DNA from: Campylobacter concisus
GTDB taxonomy: Bacteria > Campylobacterota > Campylobacteria > Campylobacterales > Campylobacteraceae
Reading direction: 5' to 3'
DNA: 64,000 nt
NCBI RefSeq assembly: GCF_002913715.1
Contig: NZ_PPCE01000004.1
Coordinates: 1-64,000 of the forward strand
In this document: one piece after another, positions 9,421 to 18,679 of the stretch
Layout of the letters: every line of letters begins with the position of its first letter
Numbering within the stretch: position 1 is the first letter of the stretch
The notes under the pieces: model-generated
Seen by the model: only the letters and a program-made list of their open reading frames with translations
The model's database searches: none
Told to the model about the DNA's origin: nothing
Translations under genes and position numbers: made by a program

Positions 9421-10134
9421 TTAAAAAATTTTACTAATAATCGTATAAGGCACAAGCTTGATCAAACCTCTCGCACAACAGTGCCTAACCTCAACGTGTC
9501 GCCTAAATTCCTCATTTCTAGGGAAAACGATATAAACCATCTCGCACTCGTGACCAAGCACACCGACAGCTCTATCTATATCGTCGTTTAAATTTCTCAT
9601 ATCATCAAAGCTCACTTTTTTAAAGCTTGGCATGACGCTGAGCAAATTTTTACCATCTTTTTTGACCAAAATGACACCGCCATTTAGCACGACATCTTTA
9701 TCTTGATGGCGGAGGCGTATTTTATCATAAACAAATTGACAAAACATCTGTGCCGCATCGATACAAAACTCAAATTTCCCACTTACATAAAGCATTTTTA
9801 TCATCTTTGCAGCTGCCATCTTTGGCTCTTTTGCTATAAATTTGATCTTTGAAAAGTCGCCTTTTAAATAAGCATTTATGATGATATTTGATGAAAAACA
9901 AAAGCGATCTGCTGGCTTAAATTTTAGACATTTCTCACGAAGTAGGAAATTTATCCTAGCCTCAAAAATTTCTTTGAAATTTAGAAATTTAGCGTAAGAA
10001 AGTGGTATTTTTAGCTCACTTTCTACGCCAGAATTATAAAGTGCAATAAAAATTTTTGCACGCGAAAGCCTATCAAGCTTTGCAAAAATATTTGGAGTTA
10101 TTTCGCCAATATCTGATAAAAGCCCGAATCTCAT
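9421..10134 (-). CDS. Conserved Campylobacter protein of unknown function, in the flavodoxin operon
   Basis: I do not recognise a domain in this 237-residue protein. It has no signal peptide and no membrane segments. It is basic in the N-terminal half and contains a repeated pattern of short helices. Two cysteines occur together in the C-terminal region (RHCCARG, about residue 220). It lies between flavodoxin (11 bases downstream) and the DUF2325 gene (3 bases upstream), a gene order shared with C. jejuni, so a link to redox or iron metabolism is plausible. That is inference from position only. Confidence 0.8.
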   Translation of the reverse strand: MRFGLLSDIGEITPNIFAKLDRLSRAKIFIALYNSGVESELKIPLSYAKFLNFKEIFEARINFLLREKCLKFKPADRFCFSSNIIINAYLKGDFSKIKFIAKEPKMAAAKMIKMLYVSGKFEFCIDAAQMFCQFVYDKIRLRHQDKDVVLNGGVILVKKDGKNLLSVMPSFKKVSFDDMRNLNDDIDRAVGVLGHECEMVYIVFPRNEEFRRHVEVRHCCARGLIKLVPYTIISKIF

Positions 10135-10137
10135 TGA

Positions 10138-10449
10138 TTATTCTTTGCATCCAAATTCCTTATCTAGCCCAAAGACCTTGCAGTACTCGCAAAATACGCA
10201 GCTAACGCTTCTTTTTGCACAAACAATTGGAATATTTCTCTTTTTTGCTTGAGTTTTAATTGTTTTCATAGTGTTGTGGTTTAAAAAGCTAGTTAGCATC
10301 ACCACACACTCGGTATCTTGAGGGATCGGCTTGCGATTTACGCGGTTTTCATTTCTAGCATCCCAGTGTTCTATCTTCTCGGCTCCCAAATCATGTAAAA
10401 CTGCCTTGATAGGCGTTATCTCATCTGCACCGATAACTAAAACTGACAT
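10138..10449 (-). CDS. DUF2325 domain-containing protein
   Basis: This 103-residue cytoplasmic protein belongs to the DUF2325 family. It has an N-terminal Rossmann-like start (VLVIGADE), a conserved TSFLNHNTMK segment near residue 52, and a cysteine cluster (VSCVFCEYC) near 84-92 that could bind metal or act in redox chemistry. It is the first gene of the minus-strand unit leading to flavodoxin, with two Fur-box-like motifs upstream. The biochemical function of the family is unknown. Confidence 0.85.
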   Translation of the reverse strand: MSVLVIGADEITPIKAVLHDLGAEKIEHWDARNENRVNRKPIPQDTECVVMLTSFLNHNTMKTIKTQAKKRNIPIVCAKRSVSCVFCEYCKVFGLDKEFGCKE

Positions 10450-10477
10450 AATAAGCTCCTAAAATTTATTCATTTTC

Positions 10478-10536
10478 TGATAATGATTATAAGGAAGCTT
10501 AACTAAATTTTTTCTTAGTTATGATATTTATTATCA
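10478..10536. promoter_or_regulatory. Two candidate Fur-type operator sites upstream of the DUF2325-fldA operon
   Basis: TGATAATGATTAT at 10478-10490 matches most of the core of the classical iron-box consensus (GATAATGATAATCATTATC). A second site, TGATA-TTTAT-TATCA, is a perfect 5-bp-arm inverted repeat at 10522-10536. Both lie within 90 bases upstream of the minus-strand operon start. The sites could also face the 3' end of the MFS gene, but no other promoter needs them. The call is from motif similarity only. Confidence 0.5.
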
Positions 10537-10581
10537 CTTATATGTAGAAATTTGTAACGTTTTACTTAGATATTTAAACAT

Positions 10582-11745
10582 CTAAATTCTCTTAACCTTA
10601 GATACCGCAAACAAAAATATGATAAGTCCGCTTGCGGCAAAAAAACTACCGACATTGCCGATATTTTGCTCGCCTAAATGAACTATCGTCTGATGCCCTA
10701 TTAGCGCCCCTGCTCCGATGCCTATGTTATAAATAGCCGAAAATATCGCCATTGCAGCATCAGTAGCGTTTGAGGCTAAATTTAGCACTTTTATTTGAAA
10801 ACTCATATTTACACCAGCTATGCCAAGCCCCCAAATAAAGGCCAAGACTAGCATTAAAACTTCATTTTTAGCAATAAAATTTAATAAAAGCAAGCAACAT
10901 AAAATAAGCATGATAGAAATTGCTGAAAATGCATTTGGAATGAGCTTATAAAATTTAGAGAAAAGCAGGCTTGCAACTACGCCAGCAACGCCAAATATAA
11001 GCAAGAATATTGTGATAAATTTTCCATCAAAGCCACTGATATCTTTTGCAAATGGCTCAATGTAACTATAGGTGCTAAAATGCGCGCTTATGATAATTGC
11101 AGTTAGTAAAAATACGACCATTAAAAGGCCATTTCTTGCAAGCTCTGGCAAGCTTTTAAGCGAGCCTGGGTTTTTACTTGGCAGAAGTGGCAAAATTTTA
11201 TATAGCCAAACTCCAACACCAACAGCAAAAATTCCGATCAGTCCAAAGGTCACACGCCAACCAAGTGCGTCACCTAAAATTCTTCCAAGTGGCAGACCAA
11301 GTATCATCGCTAGCGATGTACCAAGAGCTAGCAATCCAAGAGCTTGCGAGCTTTTATTTATCGGTGCTAGCCTAACAGCAAGTGAAGCAGTGATAGCCCA
11401 AAAAATAGCATGGGCAATAGCTATCATCAACCGAGCAATAATTAAAATTTTAAAATTCCAAGCAAAAGCACAAAGCGTATGAGCTACAACAAATACGATA
11501 AAAACCTTTAAAAGAAGAGATTTTCGCTCTAAATTTGCAGTTAAAAGCATAAGTGGTAAAGAGAGTATAGTGACGCTCCACGCATAAATAGTGATGATAA
11601 GACCGGTATCAGCCGTGCTCATATCAAAATCTTTCGCAATATCACTTAAAAGTGGCACTGGAACAAACTCAGTAGTATTAAATATAAAAGCACAAAAAGC
11701 AAGAGCTATAACCTTTAAATAGGCTACCCTATGAACGCTTATCAA
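10582..11745 (-). CDS. MFS transporter, sugar-efflux/drug-resistance type (SotB/YdeA-like)
   Basis: This 387-residue inner-membrane protein has about 12 hydrophobic segments. It contains the family features NTTEFVPVPLL (residues 23-33, typical of the SotB/YdeA and arabinose-efflux group), TGLIITIYAW near 48, and LPLGRILGD near 154. The substrate is unknown: the family exports sugars, isopropylthiogalactoside-like compounds or drugs. It is divergent from the pyruvate oxidoreductase gene, with 173 bases between them, and appears to be transcribed alone. Confidence 0.87.
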   Translation of the reverse strand: MISVHRVAYLKVIALAFCAFIFNTTEFVPVPLLSDIAKDFDMSTADTGLIITIYAWSVTILSLPLMLLTANLERKSLLLKVFIVFVVAHTLCAFAWNFKILIIARLMIAIAHAIFWAITASLAVRLAPINKSSQALGLLALGTSLAMILGLPLGRILGDALGWRVTFGLIGIFAVGVGVWLYKILPLLPSKNPGSLKSLPELARNGLLMVVFLLTAIIISAHFSTYSYIEPFAKDISGFDGKFITIFLLIFGVAGVVASLLFSKFYKLIPNAFSAISIMLILCCLLLLNFIAKNEVLMLVLAFIWGLGIAGVNMSFQIKVLNLASNATDAAMAIFSAIYNIGIGAGALIGHQTIVHLGEQNIGNVGSFFAASGLIIFLFAVSKVKRI

Positions 11746-11849
11746 ATTTTATCCTTAATCTTATTTTTTCATTACGGTAATGGAATTTTGCTTAAAGTTA
11801 GTAATTTAAAAGGCAAAATCCTCAGAATTTATTAATGACATAGATTAAT

Positions 11850-11918
11850 AGTAGATTTTGGAAACTAGCTCTATAATAAAAGATTTTTAAAAATCGTAAG
11901 AAAATTTAAGGCGGAAAA
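11850..11918 (+). promoter_or_regulatory. Promoter and ribosome-binding region of nifJ
   Basis: A consensus -10 hexamer TATAAT lies at 11872-11877, about 40 bases before the start codon, in AT-rich DNA typical of Campylobacter promoters, which often lack a clear -35. AAGG just before the ATG at 11919 is the ribosome-binding site. The region has the genome's usual AT-rich composition, whereas the gene it drives is GC-rich. Confidence 0.55.
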
Positions 11919-14900
11919 ATGGCTAAAATAATGAAAACTATGGACGGAAACGAGGCTGCGGCGCACGCGGCTTACGCATTTACGGAGGTTGCGGGCATCT
12001 ACCCGATCACCCCTAGCTCGCCGATGGCCGATTACACCGATATGTGGGCGGCTCAGGGCAAGAAAAATCTATTCGGTATGCCCGTTAAAGTCGTCGAAAT
12101 GCAAAGCGAGGGCGGGGCTGCGGGCACCGTGCACGGCTCGCTGCAAGTAGGCGCACTGACTACCACATACACGGCTTCGCAAGGACTTTTGCTAAAAATC
12201 CCAAACATGTACAAAATCGCAGGCCAGCTGCTACCCGGCGTCATCCACGTGAGCGCGCGCTCTATCGCGGCCCAGGCGCTTTCAATCTTTGGCGATCATC
12301 AGGATATTTATGCCTGTCGCCAAACGGGATTTGCAATGCTAGCAAGCGGCTCCGTGCAAGAGGTCATGGATATCGCGGGCGTCGCGCATCTAGCGGCGAT
12401 CAAGGGTCGCGTGCCGTTTTTGCACTTTTTTGACGGATTTCGCACGAGCCACGAGATACAAAAGATCGAGGTGCTTGACTACGCGCACTTTGATAGGCTT
12501 CTTGACCGTAAGGCGCTACAAAAATTTAGAGACGAGGCGCTAAGCCCCGAAAACCCGAAAACTCGCGGTACGGCGCAAAACGACGACATCTACTTCCAGA
12601 CGCGCGAGCTAGCTAACCGCTACTATGACGCCGTGCCTGATATCGTGGCCGAGTATTTAAAAGAAATTTCAAAAATCACGGGACGCGATTATCGTCCGTT
12701 TAATTATTACGGCGATCCGCACGCTACGCGCATCGTGGTCGCGATGGGCTCTGTCACGCAAACTCTAGAAGAAGTGGTCGATCACCTACGCGCAAAGGGT
12801 GAAAGAGTAGGCGTGCTAAAAGTGCATCTATACCGTCCGTTTAGCCTAAAATACCTCTTTGACGTGATGCCTGAGACGGTAGAAAAGATCGCCGTGCTAG
12901 ACCGCACGAAAGAGCCCGGAAGCCTCGGCGAGCCGCTATATCTGGACGTCAAGGCGGCATTTTACGGACGCAAAAATCAGCCCGTGATAGTAGGCGGCCG
13001 CTACGGTCTGAGCTCAAAAGACGTCGATCCTGCGCAAATGCTGGCGGTTTTTGAGAATTTAAATTTAAGCGAGCCTAAAAACGGCTTTACCGTGGGCATC
13101 GAGGACGATGTTACCTTCACCTCGCTAAAAGTCGGCGATAAAATTTCGCTAAGCGACGAGAGCGTGAAAGAGTGCCTATTTTACGGACTTGGCGCGGACG
13201 GTACTGTTGGAGCGAATAAAAACTCAATCAAAATCATCGGCGATAAAACCGATCTTTACGCGCAGGCGTATTTTGCCTACGACAGCAAAAAATCGGGCGG
13301 CTACACGCGCTCGCACCTGCGTTTCGGTAAAAACCCGATCCGATCGACCTACCTCGTCTCAAATCCCCACTTTGTAGCCTGCTCGGTCGCGGCGTATCTT
13401 GAAATTTACGACGTCATAGACGGTATCCGCGAGGGCGGAACGTTCCTGCTAAACTCGATCTGGGACGCCGAGCAGACGGTCGCTAAACTACCTAATAAAG
13501 TAAAGAAAATTTTAGCTGAGAAAAGAGTAAATTTCTACATCATCAACGCCACTAAGCTAGCTCGCGAGATCGGGCTAAAAAACCGCACGAATACCATCAT
13601 GCAGTCGGCGTTTTTTAAACTTGCAGACATCATCCCATTTGCCGACGCGCAAAAATACATGAAAGAGTACGCACACAAAGCCTATGCCAAAAAGGGTGAA
13701 GCGATCGTGGAGATGAACTACAAGGCTATCGATATGGGCGCGGATGGGCTGGTCAAGGTCGAAGTAGATCCTAGCTGGGCAAATTTGACGGATGACGCCG
13801 CTAACGAGGAGAAATACGTCGGCGACGAATTTATAGAAAAAATCGTCAAGCCTATCAACGCCGCCAGGGGCGATAGCTTGCCCGTTTCGGCATTTGTGGG
13901 CTATGAGGACGGACACTTTAAATCAGGCACGACGCAATACGAAAAACGCGGTATCGGCGTAATGGTACCGAAGTGGATCGAGGGCAACTGCATCCAGTGT
14001 AATCAGTGCGCCTTCGTCTGCCCGCACGCGGTGATCCGCCCGTTTCTAATCGACGAAAACGAGCTCGCCGCCGCGCCGCAAACCGTGCAAGATCACGTCC
14101 TAGACGCCAAAGGCAAAGAGGTAAAAGGGCTAAAATACAAAATCCAAGTTAGCCCGCTTGACTGCACGGGCTGCGAGCTGTGCGCTCAAATTTGCCCGAG
14201 CAAGGAAAAATCGCTCGTCATGGTACCGCTAGCCGAGGAGATGGAGCGACACGAGCAGGAAAACGCCGATTATTTATTTAAAAAAGTAACCTACAAAGAC
14301 GATCTGATGAGCAAAGATAGCGTCAAGGGCGTGGGATTTGCGCAGCCGCTATTTGAGTTTCACGGTGCGTGTCCCGGATGCGGCGAGACGCCTTATATCG
14401 GGCTTGTTACGAGACTTTTCGGCGACCGTATGATCGTGGCAAACGCCACCGGTTGTAGCTCGATCTACGGCGGTAGCGCGCCTTCGACGCCTTATACGAC
14501 GAACAAAGAGGGCAAGGGCGTAGCGTGGGCGAATTCGCTATTTGAGGATAACGCGGAGTTTGGCATGGGTATGAACGTCGCGGTAGAGACGCTGCGCCAC
14601 CGTATCGAAGACGTCATGCTACGCACCAAAGACGCCGCGCCAAATGCCCTAGCCGCGCTATACTCCGACTGGATCGCACACAAAAACGACGGCGAGAAAA
14701 CGACGCAAATCGCTAAAATTTTAACACCGATTTTGGAGCAAAATTTAAGCGTAGAGGGCGTAAAAGAAATTTTAGAGTTAAAAAGATATCTCGTCAAGAA
14801 ATCCCAGTGGATCATCGGCGGCGACGGCTGGGCCTACGACATCGGCTTTGGCGGGCTTGATCACGTGCTAGCTAGCGGCGAGAACGTAAACGTGCTCGTG

Positions 14901-15521
14901 CTTGACACCGAGGTCTACTCAAACACCGGCGGCCAAAGCTCAAAATCAAGCCGCGCAGGCTCCATAGCGCAGTTTACCGCTAGCGGCAAGCCGATGCAAA
15001 AAAAAGATCTAGGCTACATCGCGATGACCTACGGAAATATCTTCGTAGCTCAAATCAACTCAAACGCCAGCCAGGCAAACACGATAAAAGCCATCGCCGC
15101 AGCCGAAGCCTACGACGGACCTAGCCTCGTGATAGCGTATTCGCCGTGTATCGCGCACGGTATAAAAGGCGGCATGGCGCTCTCGGGCGGTCAAGGCGAG
15201 CTAGCGACCAAATGCGGCTACTGGCCGACCTACGTCTACGATCCGCGCCTAATCAAAGAGGGCAAAAATCCGCTCAAAATGACCTCAAAAGATCCTGATT
15301 GGTCGCTTTACGAGGAGTTTTTGCTAAACGAGGTTCGCTACAACTCGCTTAAGAAAACCAATCCGCAGCACGCGGACGAGCTGCTGGCTAAAAACAAGGC
15401 CGACGCACAAAGACGCTACCGTCAGCTAAAACGCCTAAGCTTGGCTGACTTTAGCGACGAGATCGAGTCTAGCGCGCCTGAAAGCGCCGAGGATGCCTCT
15501 GCCGGCAGCGTAGCCGAGTAA
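11919..15521 (+). CDS. nifJ: Pyruvate:ferredoxin (flavodoxin) oxidoreductase
   Basis: This 1200-residue homodimer-type enzyme oxidises pyruvate with CoA to acetyl-CoA and CO2, passing electrons to flavodoxin or ferredoxin. The modules are in the usual order: an N-terminal PFOR domain with YPITPSSPMADY at about 29-40, two [4Fe-4S] motifs (CIQCNQCAFVCP near 690 and CTGCELCAQICP near 748), a C-terminal proximal cluster cysteine (CPGCGETPY near 818), and a thiamine diphosphate motif GDGWAYDIG near 967. Codon use is strikingly GC-rich (CCG, GCG and CGC are frequent) compared with the flanking genes, which points to replacement by a copy from a higher-GC relative. A strong terminator follows. Confidence 0.97.
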   Translation: MAKIMKTMDGNEAAAHAAYAFTEVAGIYPITPSSPMADYTDMWAAQGKKNLFGMPVKVVEMQSEGGAAGTVHGSLQVGALTTTYTASQGLLLKIPNMYKIAGQLLPGVIHVSARSIAAQALSIFGDHQDIYACRQTGFAMLASGSVQEVMDIAGVAHLAAIKGRVPFLHFFDGFRTSHEIQKIEVLDYAHFDRLLDRKALQKFRDEALSPENPKTRGTAQNDDIYFQTRELANRYYDAVPDIVAEYLKEISKITGRDYRPFNYYGDPHATRIVVAMGSVTQTLEEVVDHLRAKGERVGVLKVHLYRPFSLKYLFDVMPETVEKIAVLDRTKEPGSLGEPLYLDVKAAFYGRKNQPVIVGGRYGLSSKDVDPAQMLAVFENLNLSEPKNGFTVGIEDDVTFTSLKVGDKISLSDESVKECLFYGLGADGTVGANKNSIKIIGDKTDLYAQAYFAYDSKKSGGYTRSHLRFGKNPIRSTYLVSNPHFVACSVAAYLEIYDVIDGIREGGTFLLNSIWDAEQTVAKLPNKVKKILAEKRVNFYIINATKLAREIGLKNRTNTIMQSAFFKLADIIPFADAQKYMKEYAHKAYAKKGEAIVEMNYKAIDMGADGLVKVEVDPSWANLTDDAANEEKYVGDEFIEKIVKPINAARGDSLPVSAFVGYEDGHFKSGTTQYEKRGIGVMVPKWIEGNCIQCNQCAFVCPHAVIRPFLIDENELAAAPQTVQDHVLDAKGKEVKGLKYKIQVSPLDCTGCELCAQICPSKEKSLVMVPLAEEMERHEQENADYLFKKVTYKDDLMSKDSVKGVGFAQPLFEFHGACPGCGETPYIGLVTRLFGDRMIVANATGCSSIYGGSAPSTPYTTNKEGKGVAWANSLFEDNAEFGMGMNVAVETLRHRIEDVMLRTKDAAPNALAALYSDWIAHKNDGEKTTQIAKILTPILEQNLSVEGVKEILELKRYLVKKSQWIIGGDGWAYDIGFGGLDHVLASGENVNVLVLDTEVYSNTGGQSSKSSRAGSIAQFTASGKPMQKKDLGYIAMTYGNIFVAQINSNASQANTIKAIAAAEAYDGPSLVIAYSPCIAHGIKGGMALSGGQGELATKCGYWPTYVYDPRLIKEGKNPLKMTSKDPDWSLYEEFLLNEVRYNSLKKTNPQHADELLAKNKADAQRRYRQLKRLSLADFSDEIESSAPESAEDASAGSVAE

Positions 15522-15528
15522 AGAGTAA

Positions 15529-15570
15529 ATTCTCCCGCTTAAATTTATCATGTGGGAGAATTTTGTTTTT
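15529..15570 (+). terminator. Intrinsic terminator after nifJ
   Basis: An ATTCTCCCGC arm pairs with GTGGGAGAAT (10 bp with one G-U pair), enclosing a 13-base loop, and is followed by TTTTGTTTTT. It begins 7 bases after the nifJ stop. Structure and position are textbook. Confidence 0.9.
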
Positions 15571-15696
15571 AGATAATTTCACTTAAAAAATAAAATAACC
15601 CACAAAAAAAATAAGCAAGTTTCTAAATCCTTAAAGTGAAATTAAGTCGTAAAAAGTCAAAATCGTATATCTTAAAACAAGTAAAAAGGAGCAAAG

Positions 15697-16302
15697 ATGC
15701 TTATTACTATAATTGTTGTTGTTATTGCCCTAGCGGCTTATATTATTAAAATATACAATAAACTACAATTAATGATGCAAAACATCAGAGAGAGCTTCGC
15801 AAATATCCAAGCTACGCTCAAAAAACGTTTAGATCTATCAAATCAAATAATAGATATAGCCAAAGATTATGCAAGTAGCGAACAAATGATTCAACTTGGC
15901 GTTTCTGGAAATGGAGTCGCAAAAGTAGCTGCTTTGGCTCAAGCCTTTCCGGAACTAAAGGCTAACGAAACATATCAAATGCTAATGTCGCAGTTAGAAA
16001 AAATCGAGAGCGAACTCCTAAATAAACGTGAAAGCTACAATGCTGAGGTAAAAAGCTATAATTCTTATAAAAATGCGTTCCCGCAAGTCCTAATAGCCTC
16101 AAAACTATCTTTTGAATCAGTCGCTTATTTTGACATTAATGATGAGGACTTTAGTGAAAATTTAAAAATATTTAAAAAAGATGATTCGGCTAGAATACAA
16201 GAAATTTTAAGTGACTCTAATAAGAAAATCACCGATATTGCAATGAATGCAAAAAAGATGATTAACGATAAAATTTCAAATAATCCAAACCAAAAAGAGT
16301 AA
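15697..16302 (+). CDS. LemA family protein
   Basis: This 201-residue protein has an N-terminal membrane anchor (residues 1-19), then the LemA pattern YNKLQLMMQNIRESFANIQ and a run of long helices with coiled-coil character. Typical LemA proteins are about 185-200 residues, so it is full length. LemA proteins are bacterial, anchored by one N-terminal helix; the molecular role is unknown. The usual NPhe-x-x-R-like central motif is only loosely kept, so this is a divergent member. Codon use is AT-rich, unlike the genes on both sides. It has its own ribosome-binding site (AAGGAG). Confidence 0.7.
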   Translation: MLITIIVVVIALAAYIIKIYNKLQLMMQNIRESFANIQATLKKRLDLSNQIIDIAKDYASSEQMIQLGVSGNGVAKVAALAQAFPELKANETYQMLMSQLEKIESELLNKRESYNAEVKSYNSYKNAFPQVLIASKLSFESVAYFDINDEDFSENLKIFKKDDSARIQEILSDSNKKITDIAMNAKKMINDKISNNPNQKE

Positions 16303-16353
16303 TTTTTTATAAAATCATAAATGGTTTGAATGGCTAAAATTTAAAAGATATAG

Positions 16354-16860
16354 ATGAACCAAATTAGTCCATTTAAACCGATTTTTGATAAAAACTCTAA
16401 AATTTTAATCCTCGGCTCCTTCCCTTCCGTAGTTTCTCGTAAATCTGGCTTTTATTACGCAAATCCGCAAAATCGTTTTTGGCGGGTGCTGGCTGGGATT
16501 TTAAATGCTCCGTTACCAGAAAGCACAGACGAAAAGATAAATTTTCTACTTGCTCACCACATCGCTATCTACGACGCTGCGATCTCGTGCGAAATAAAGG
16601 GCTCGAGCAACGCTAAAATGACCGCCGTCGCGCCTGCAAATTTAGAGCCGATCTTTAAAACCGCAAATATCACGCAAGTCTACGCAAACGGCGGCAAAGC
16701 GCACGAAATCTGCGAAAAATATCTAAAAACTCAAATTTTAAATGCAACTGGCAAACCGCCCGTCAAGCTACCCTCGACTAGCTCGGCAAACGCAAATTTT
16801 AGCCTTGAAAGGCTCGCGCAAGAGTGGATGGTCGTCGTCGAAGCGTTAAAAAACGGTTAA
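16354..16860 (+). CDS. DNA-deoxyinosine glycosylase (uracil-DNA glycosylase superfamily)
   Basis: This 168-residue cytoplasmic repair enzyme resembles hypoxanthine-DNA glycosylases (family 6 of the UDG superfamily), which excise deaminated adenine from DNA. The first active-site motif is GSFPS near residue 23, followed by FYYANPQNRFW (about 34-44), a central YDAAISCEIKGSSNAKM segment near 72-88 and the late motif LPSTSSANA near 137, the DNA-intercalation loop of the family. Length fits the family. It stands alone on the plus strand after the LemA-like gene; no partner is evident. Confidence 0.85.
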   Translation: MNQISPFKPIFDKNSKILILGSFPSVVSRKSGFYYANPQNRFWRVLAGILNAPLPESTDEKINFLLAHHIAIYDAAISCEIKGSSNAKMTAVAPANLEPIFKTANITQVYANGGKAHEICEKYLKTQILNATGKPPVKLPSTSSANANFSLERLAQEWMVVVEALKNG

Positions 16861-16973
16861 ATTTAGCAAGAGCTCTCAAATTTAACTCATTCAAAACAAA
16901 AACGACCGCGCCTTCACCTTAAATTTAGTTTCAAAATTTAAAATTACCCAAATAAAACAAAGCAGGAAAAACC

Positions 16974-18118
16974 GTGAAAATCCTAAAATTTCTATTTTTA
17001 CTTCCGCTTCTAGCCGTCGGAGCGCAGGCATTAGAGCCAAAAATCGTAATGAAGCCCGAAGCAAGCCTAAAAAACGGGCTTTACTACGTAAAAGGCAAGC
17101 TCTACGACGGCACGTTAAAGATGCTTCGATACAGCGTCGAGGACCTATATGGCGTAAATGCGATGGGCATGGTCTATCCGAGGCTAAAACCCCTGCCACC
17201 AACGCTCATACGCGAGATCGACGTGCAGGGCGGCATGGCGGTGCGTACAGGGACTATTTTGACGGCAGAGACAAGCCCTCAAACGAATATCCCCTAAAAA
17301 ACGGCGTCCGCGAGGGCACGGCGAAGCACTACCACGCAGATAGCGGCGCTCTGATGGGCGAGAGCGAATACAAAAATGACGTCCGCGACGGGCGTTATCG
17401 CCGCTACTATTTTGACGAGGGCGGCGCGTTAAAGCAGGAGGGCGTTTTCAAGGCGGACAAGCGAGAGGGCATTTTTACGGACTATTACGTTAGCGGCGAG
17501 GTTAGCGCGCGCAGCCCGTACGCGGGCGGACTGCGAAACGGCGAGGACTTTGACTACTACAAAAGCGGTAAAATTCGAGGCGTGCGAACCTACAAAAATG
17601 ACAAGCGAGAAGGCGCGGAGACGTGGTACTACGAAAGCGGTGCCGTGGAGGAGACGGGCGAGTATAAAAACGACCGCAAAAACGGCGTTTGGAAGCGATT
17701 TTACGAAAACGGCAAAACGCGCGTGGTAGAAAATTACAAAGACGGCGAGAAGGACGGCGTCGCGCGCGAATATTACCCGAGCGGTAAGCTACGAGGCGAA
17801 TACGAGTACAAAGACGGTCGCCAAACGGGCGCGGGACTGGACTACTATGAGAGCGGGGCGCCGGCGGCAAAAGTGATGTTTAAAAACGGGCGCTATCACG
17901 GGCTGTACGAGGAGTATCACGAAAACGGCAAGCTAAAAGCTAGAGTGATGTTTGAGGACGGGCTGGAGGTCGGCGAGGCGCGCCACTACTACGCAAACGG
18001 AAAGCTCGAAGCCCTGGGTGAGTTTGAGCGCGGTAGGCTCATCCGCGCCAAAAAATACGACGAATCGGGTAAGCTAATCAGCGACGAGTCTGATAAAAAC
18101 GGACTTCCGAGGGAGTAA
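16974..18118 (+). pseudogene. Frameshifted MORN_2-repeat (YwqK-like) exported protein
   Basis: Two reading frames together make one protein. The first (GTG at 16974 to about 17245, nominal stop 17297) has a signal peptide ending GAQA and the start of the repeat region. The second is open in another frame from about 17238 (YRDYFDG, then KNGVREG) through to 18118, with roughly nine MORN_2 repeats of 22-24 residues of the type KNDKREG-YYESG. The homology changes frame between about 17230 and 17250, so one nucleotide has been lost or two gained. Such proteins are surface or periplasmic repeat proteins of unknown function. Codon use is GC-rich like nifJ. A sequencing error could explain the shift; an independent start at 17354 would lack the signal peptide. 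Confidence 0.8.
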
Positions 18119-18249
18119 ATACTAAAATAAGTTGCTACTGGCATCATTTGAATTTTTACCAAACCAAATATTTACGTCCTTTTGTATTTTGAATATTTTA
18201 ATTAGCTTTAAATCACACTACAATAGTCGCACTTAATATTAAAATTTTA

Positions 18250-18577
18250 TATTTATCTTTTGCATCTTAGTCATAAAAGCAGCAATCTCATTTATAAAAT
18301 CATCAAAAAAGCATTAAAACCACTGGGCGAAGATAGTTTTATCGAGCTTATGATAGACAAACACTGGATAGAAAGCGATGTAAGAGAAAATAAAGCTGGC
18401 GGAGCATTTTTTGTAAGTTTGCCAAAATTTAAGCAACCAAGAATTTTTACCACCTACATGAATACTCTTTCGCACTTAATCCAGCAAGCTCATGAGCTGG
18501 GGCATGCTTGGCACTACTACTTGATGCGTGATCTTCCGGTTTTAAGCGCAAATTTTACTAAAAAACGTATTTTTTAA
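18250..18577 (+). pseudogene. pepF: Internal fragment of oligoendopeptidase F (M3 peptidase), containing the zinc site
   Basis: An open frame of about 105 codons without a proper start (the first possible codon is TTG at 18260) encodes the central part of an M3 metallopeptidase. KAGGAFF and TTYMNT are followed by the zinc-binding HELGHAWHYY and the family continuation LPVLSANF. It then runs into unrelated sequence and stops. About 350 N-terminal residues are missing, and the next part of the gene is found only at 19294. The peptidase is therefore inactive here. Confidence 0.85.
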
Positions 18578-18679
18578 TATCACGCAAACATCGTATAACA
18601 CGTACCAGTCAGACGTATTGCAATGCTTTTAGCCACGTTGTTGTCGCGAAATTTTAACTCGCGGTCGCAAAAGACGAGG

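Noticed and set aside
13189-13916. Open frames on both strands inside nifJ (62 and 113 codons).
   Set aside because: They arise from the GC-rich codon pattern of nifJ, have no ribosome-binding sites and read as low-complexity Arg/Thr or shadow sequence.
17502-17870. A 122-codon minus-strand frame in the MORN_2 gene.
   Set aside because: It is an Arg/Pro/Ser-rich antisense shadow of the repeated GC-rich codons.
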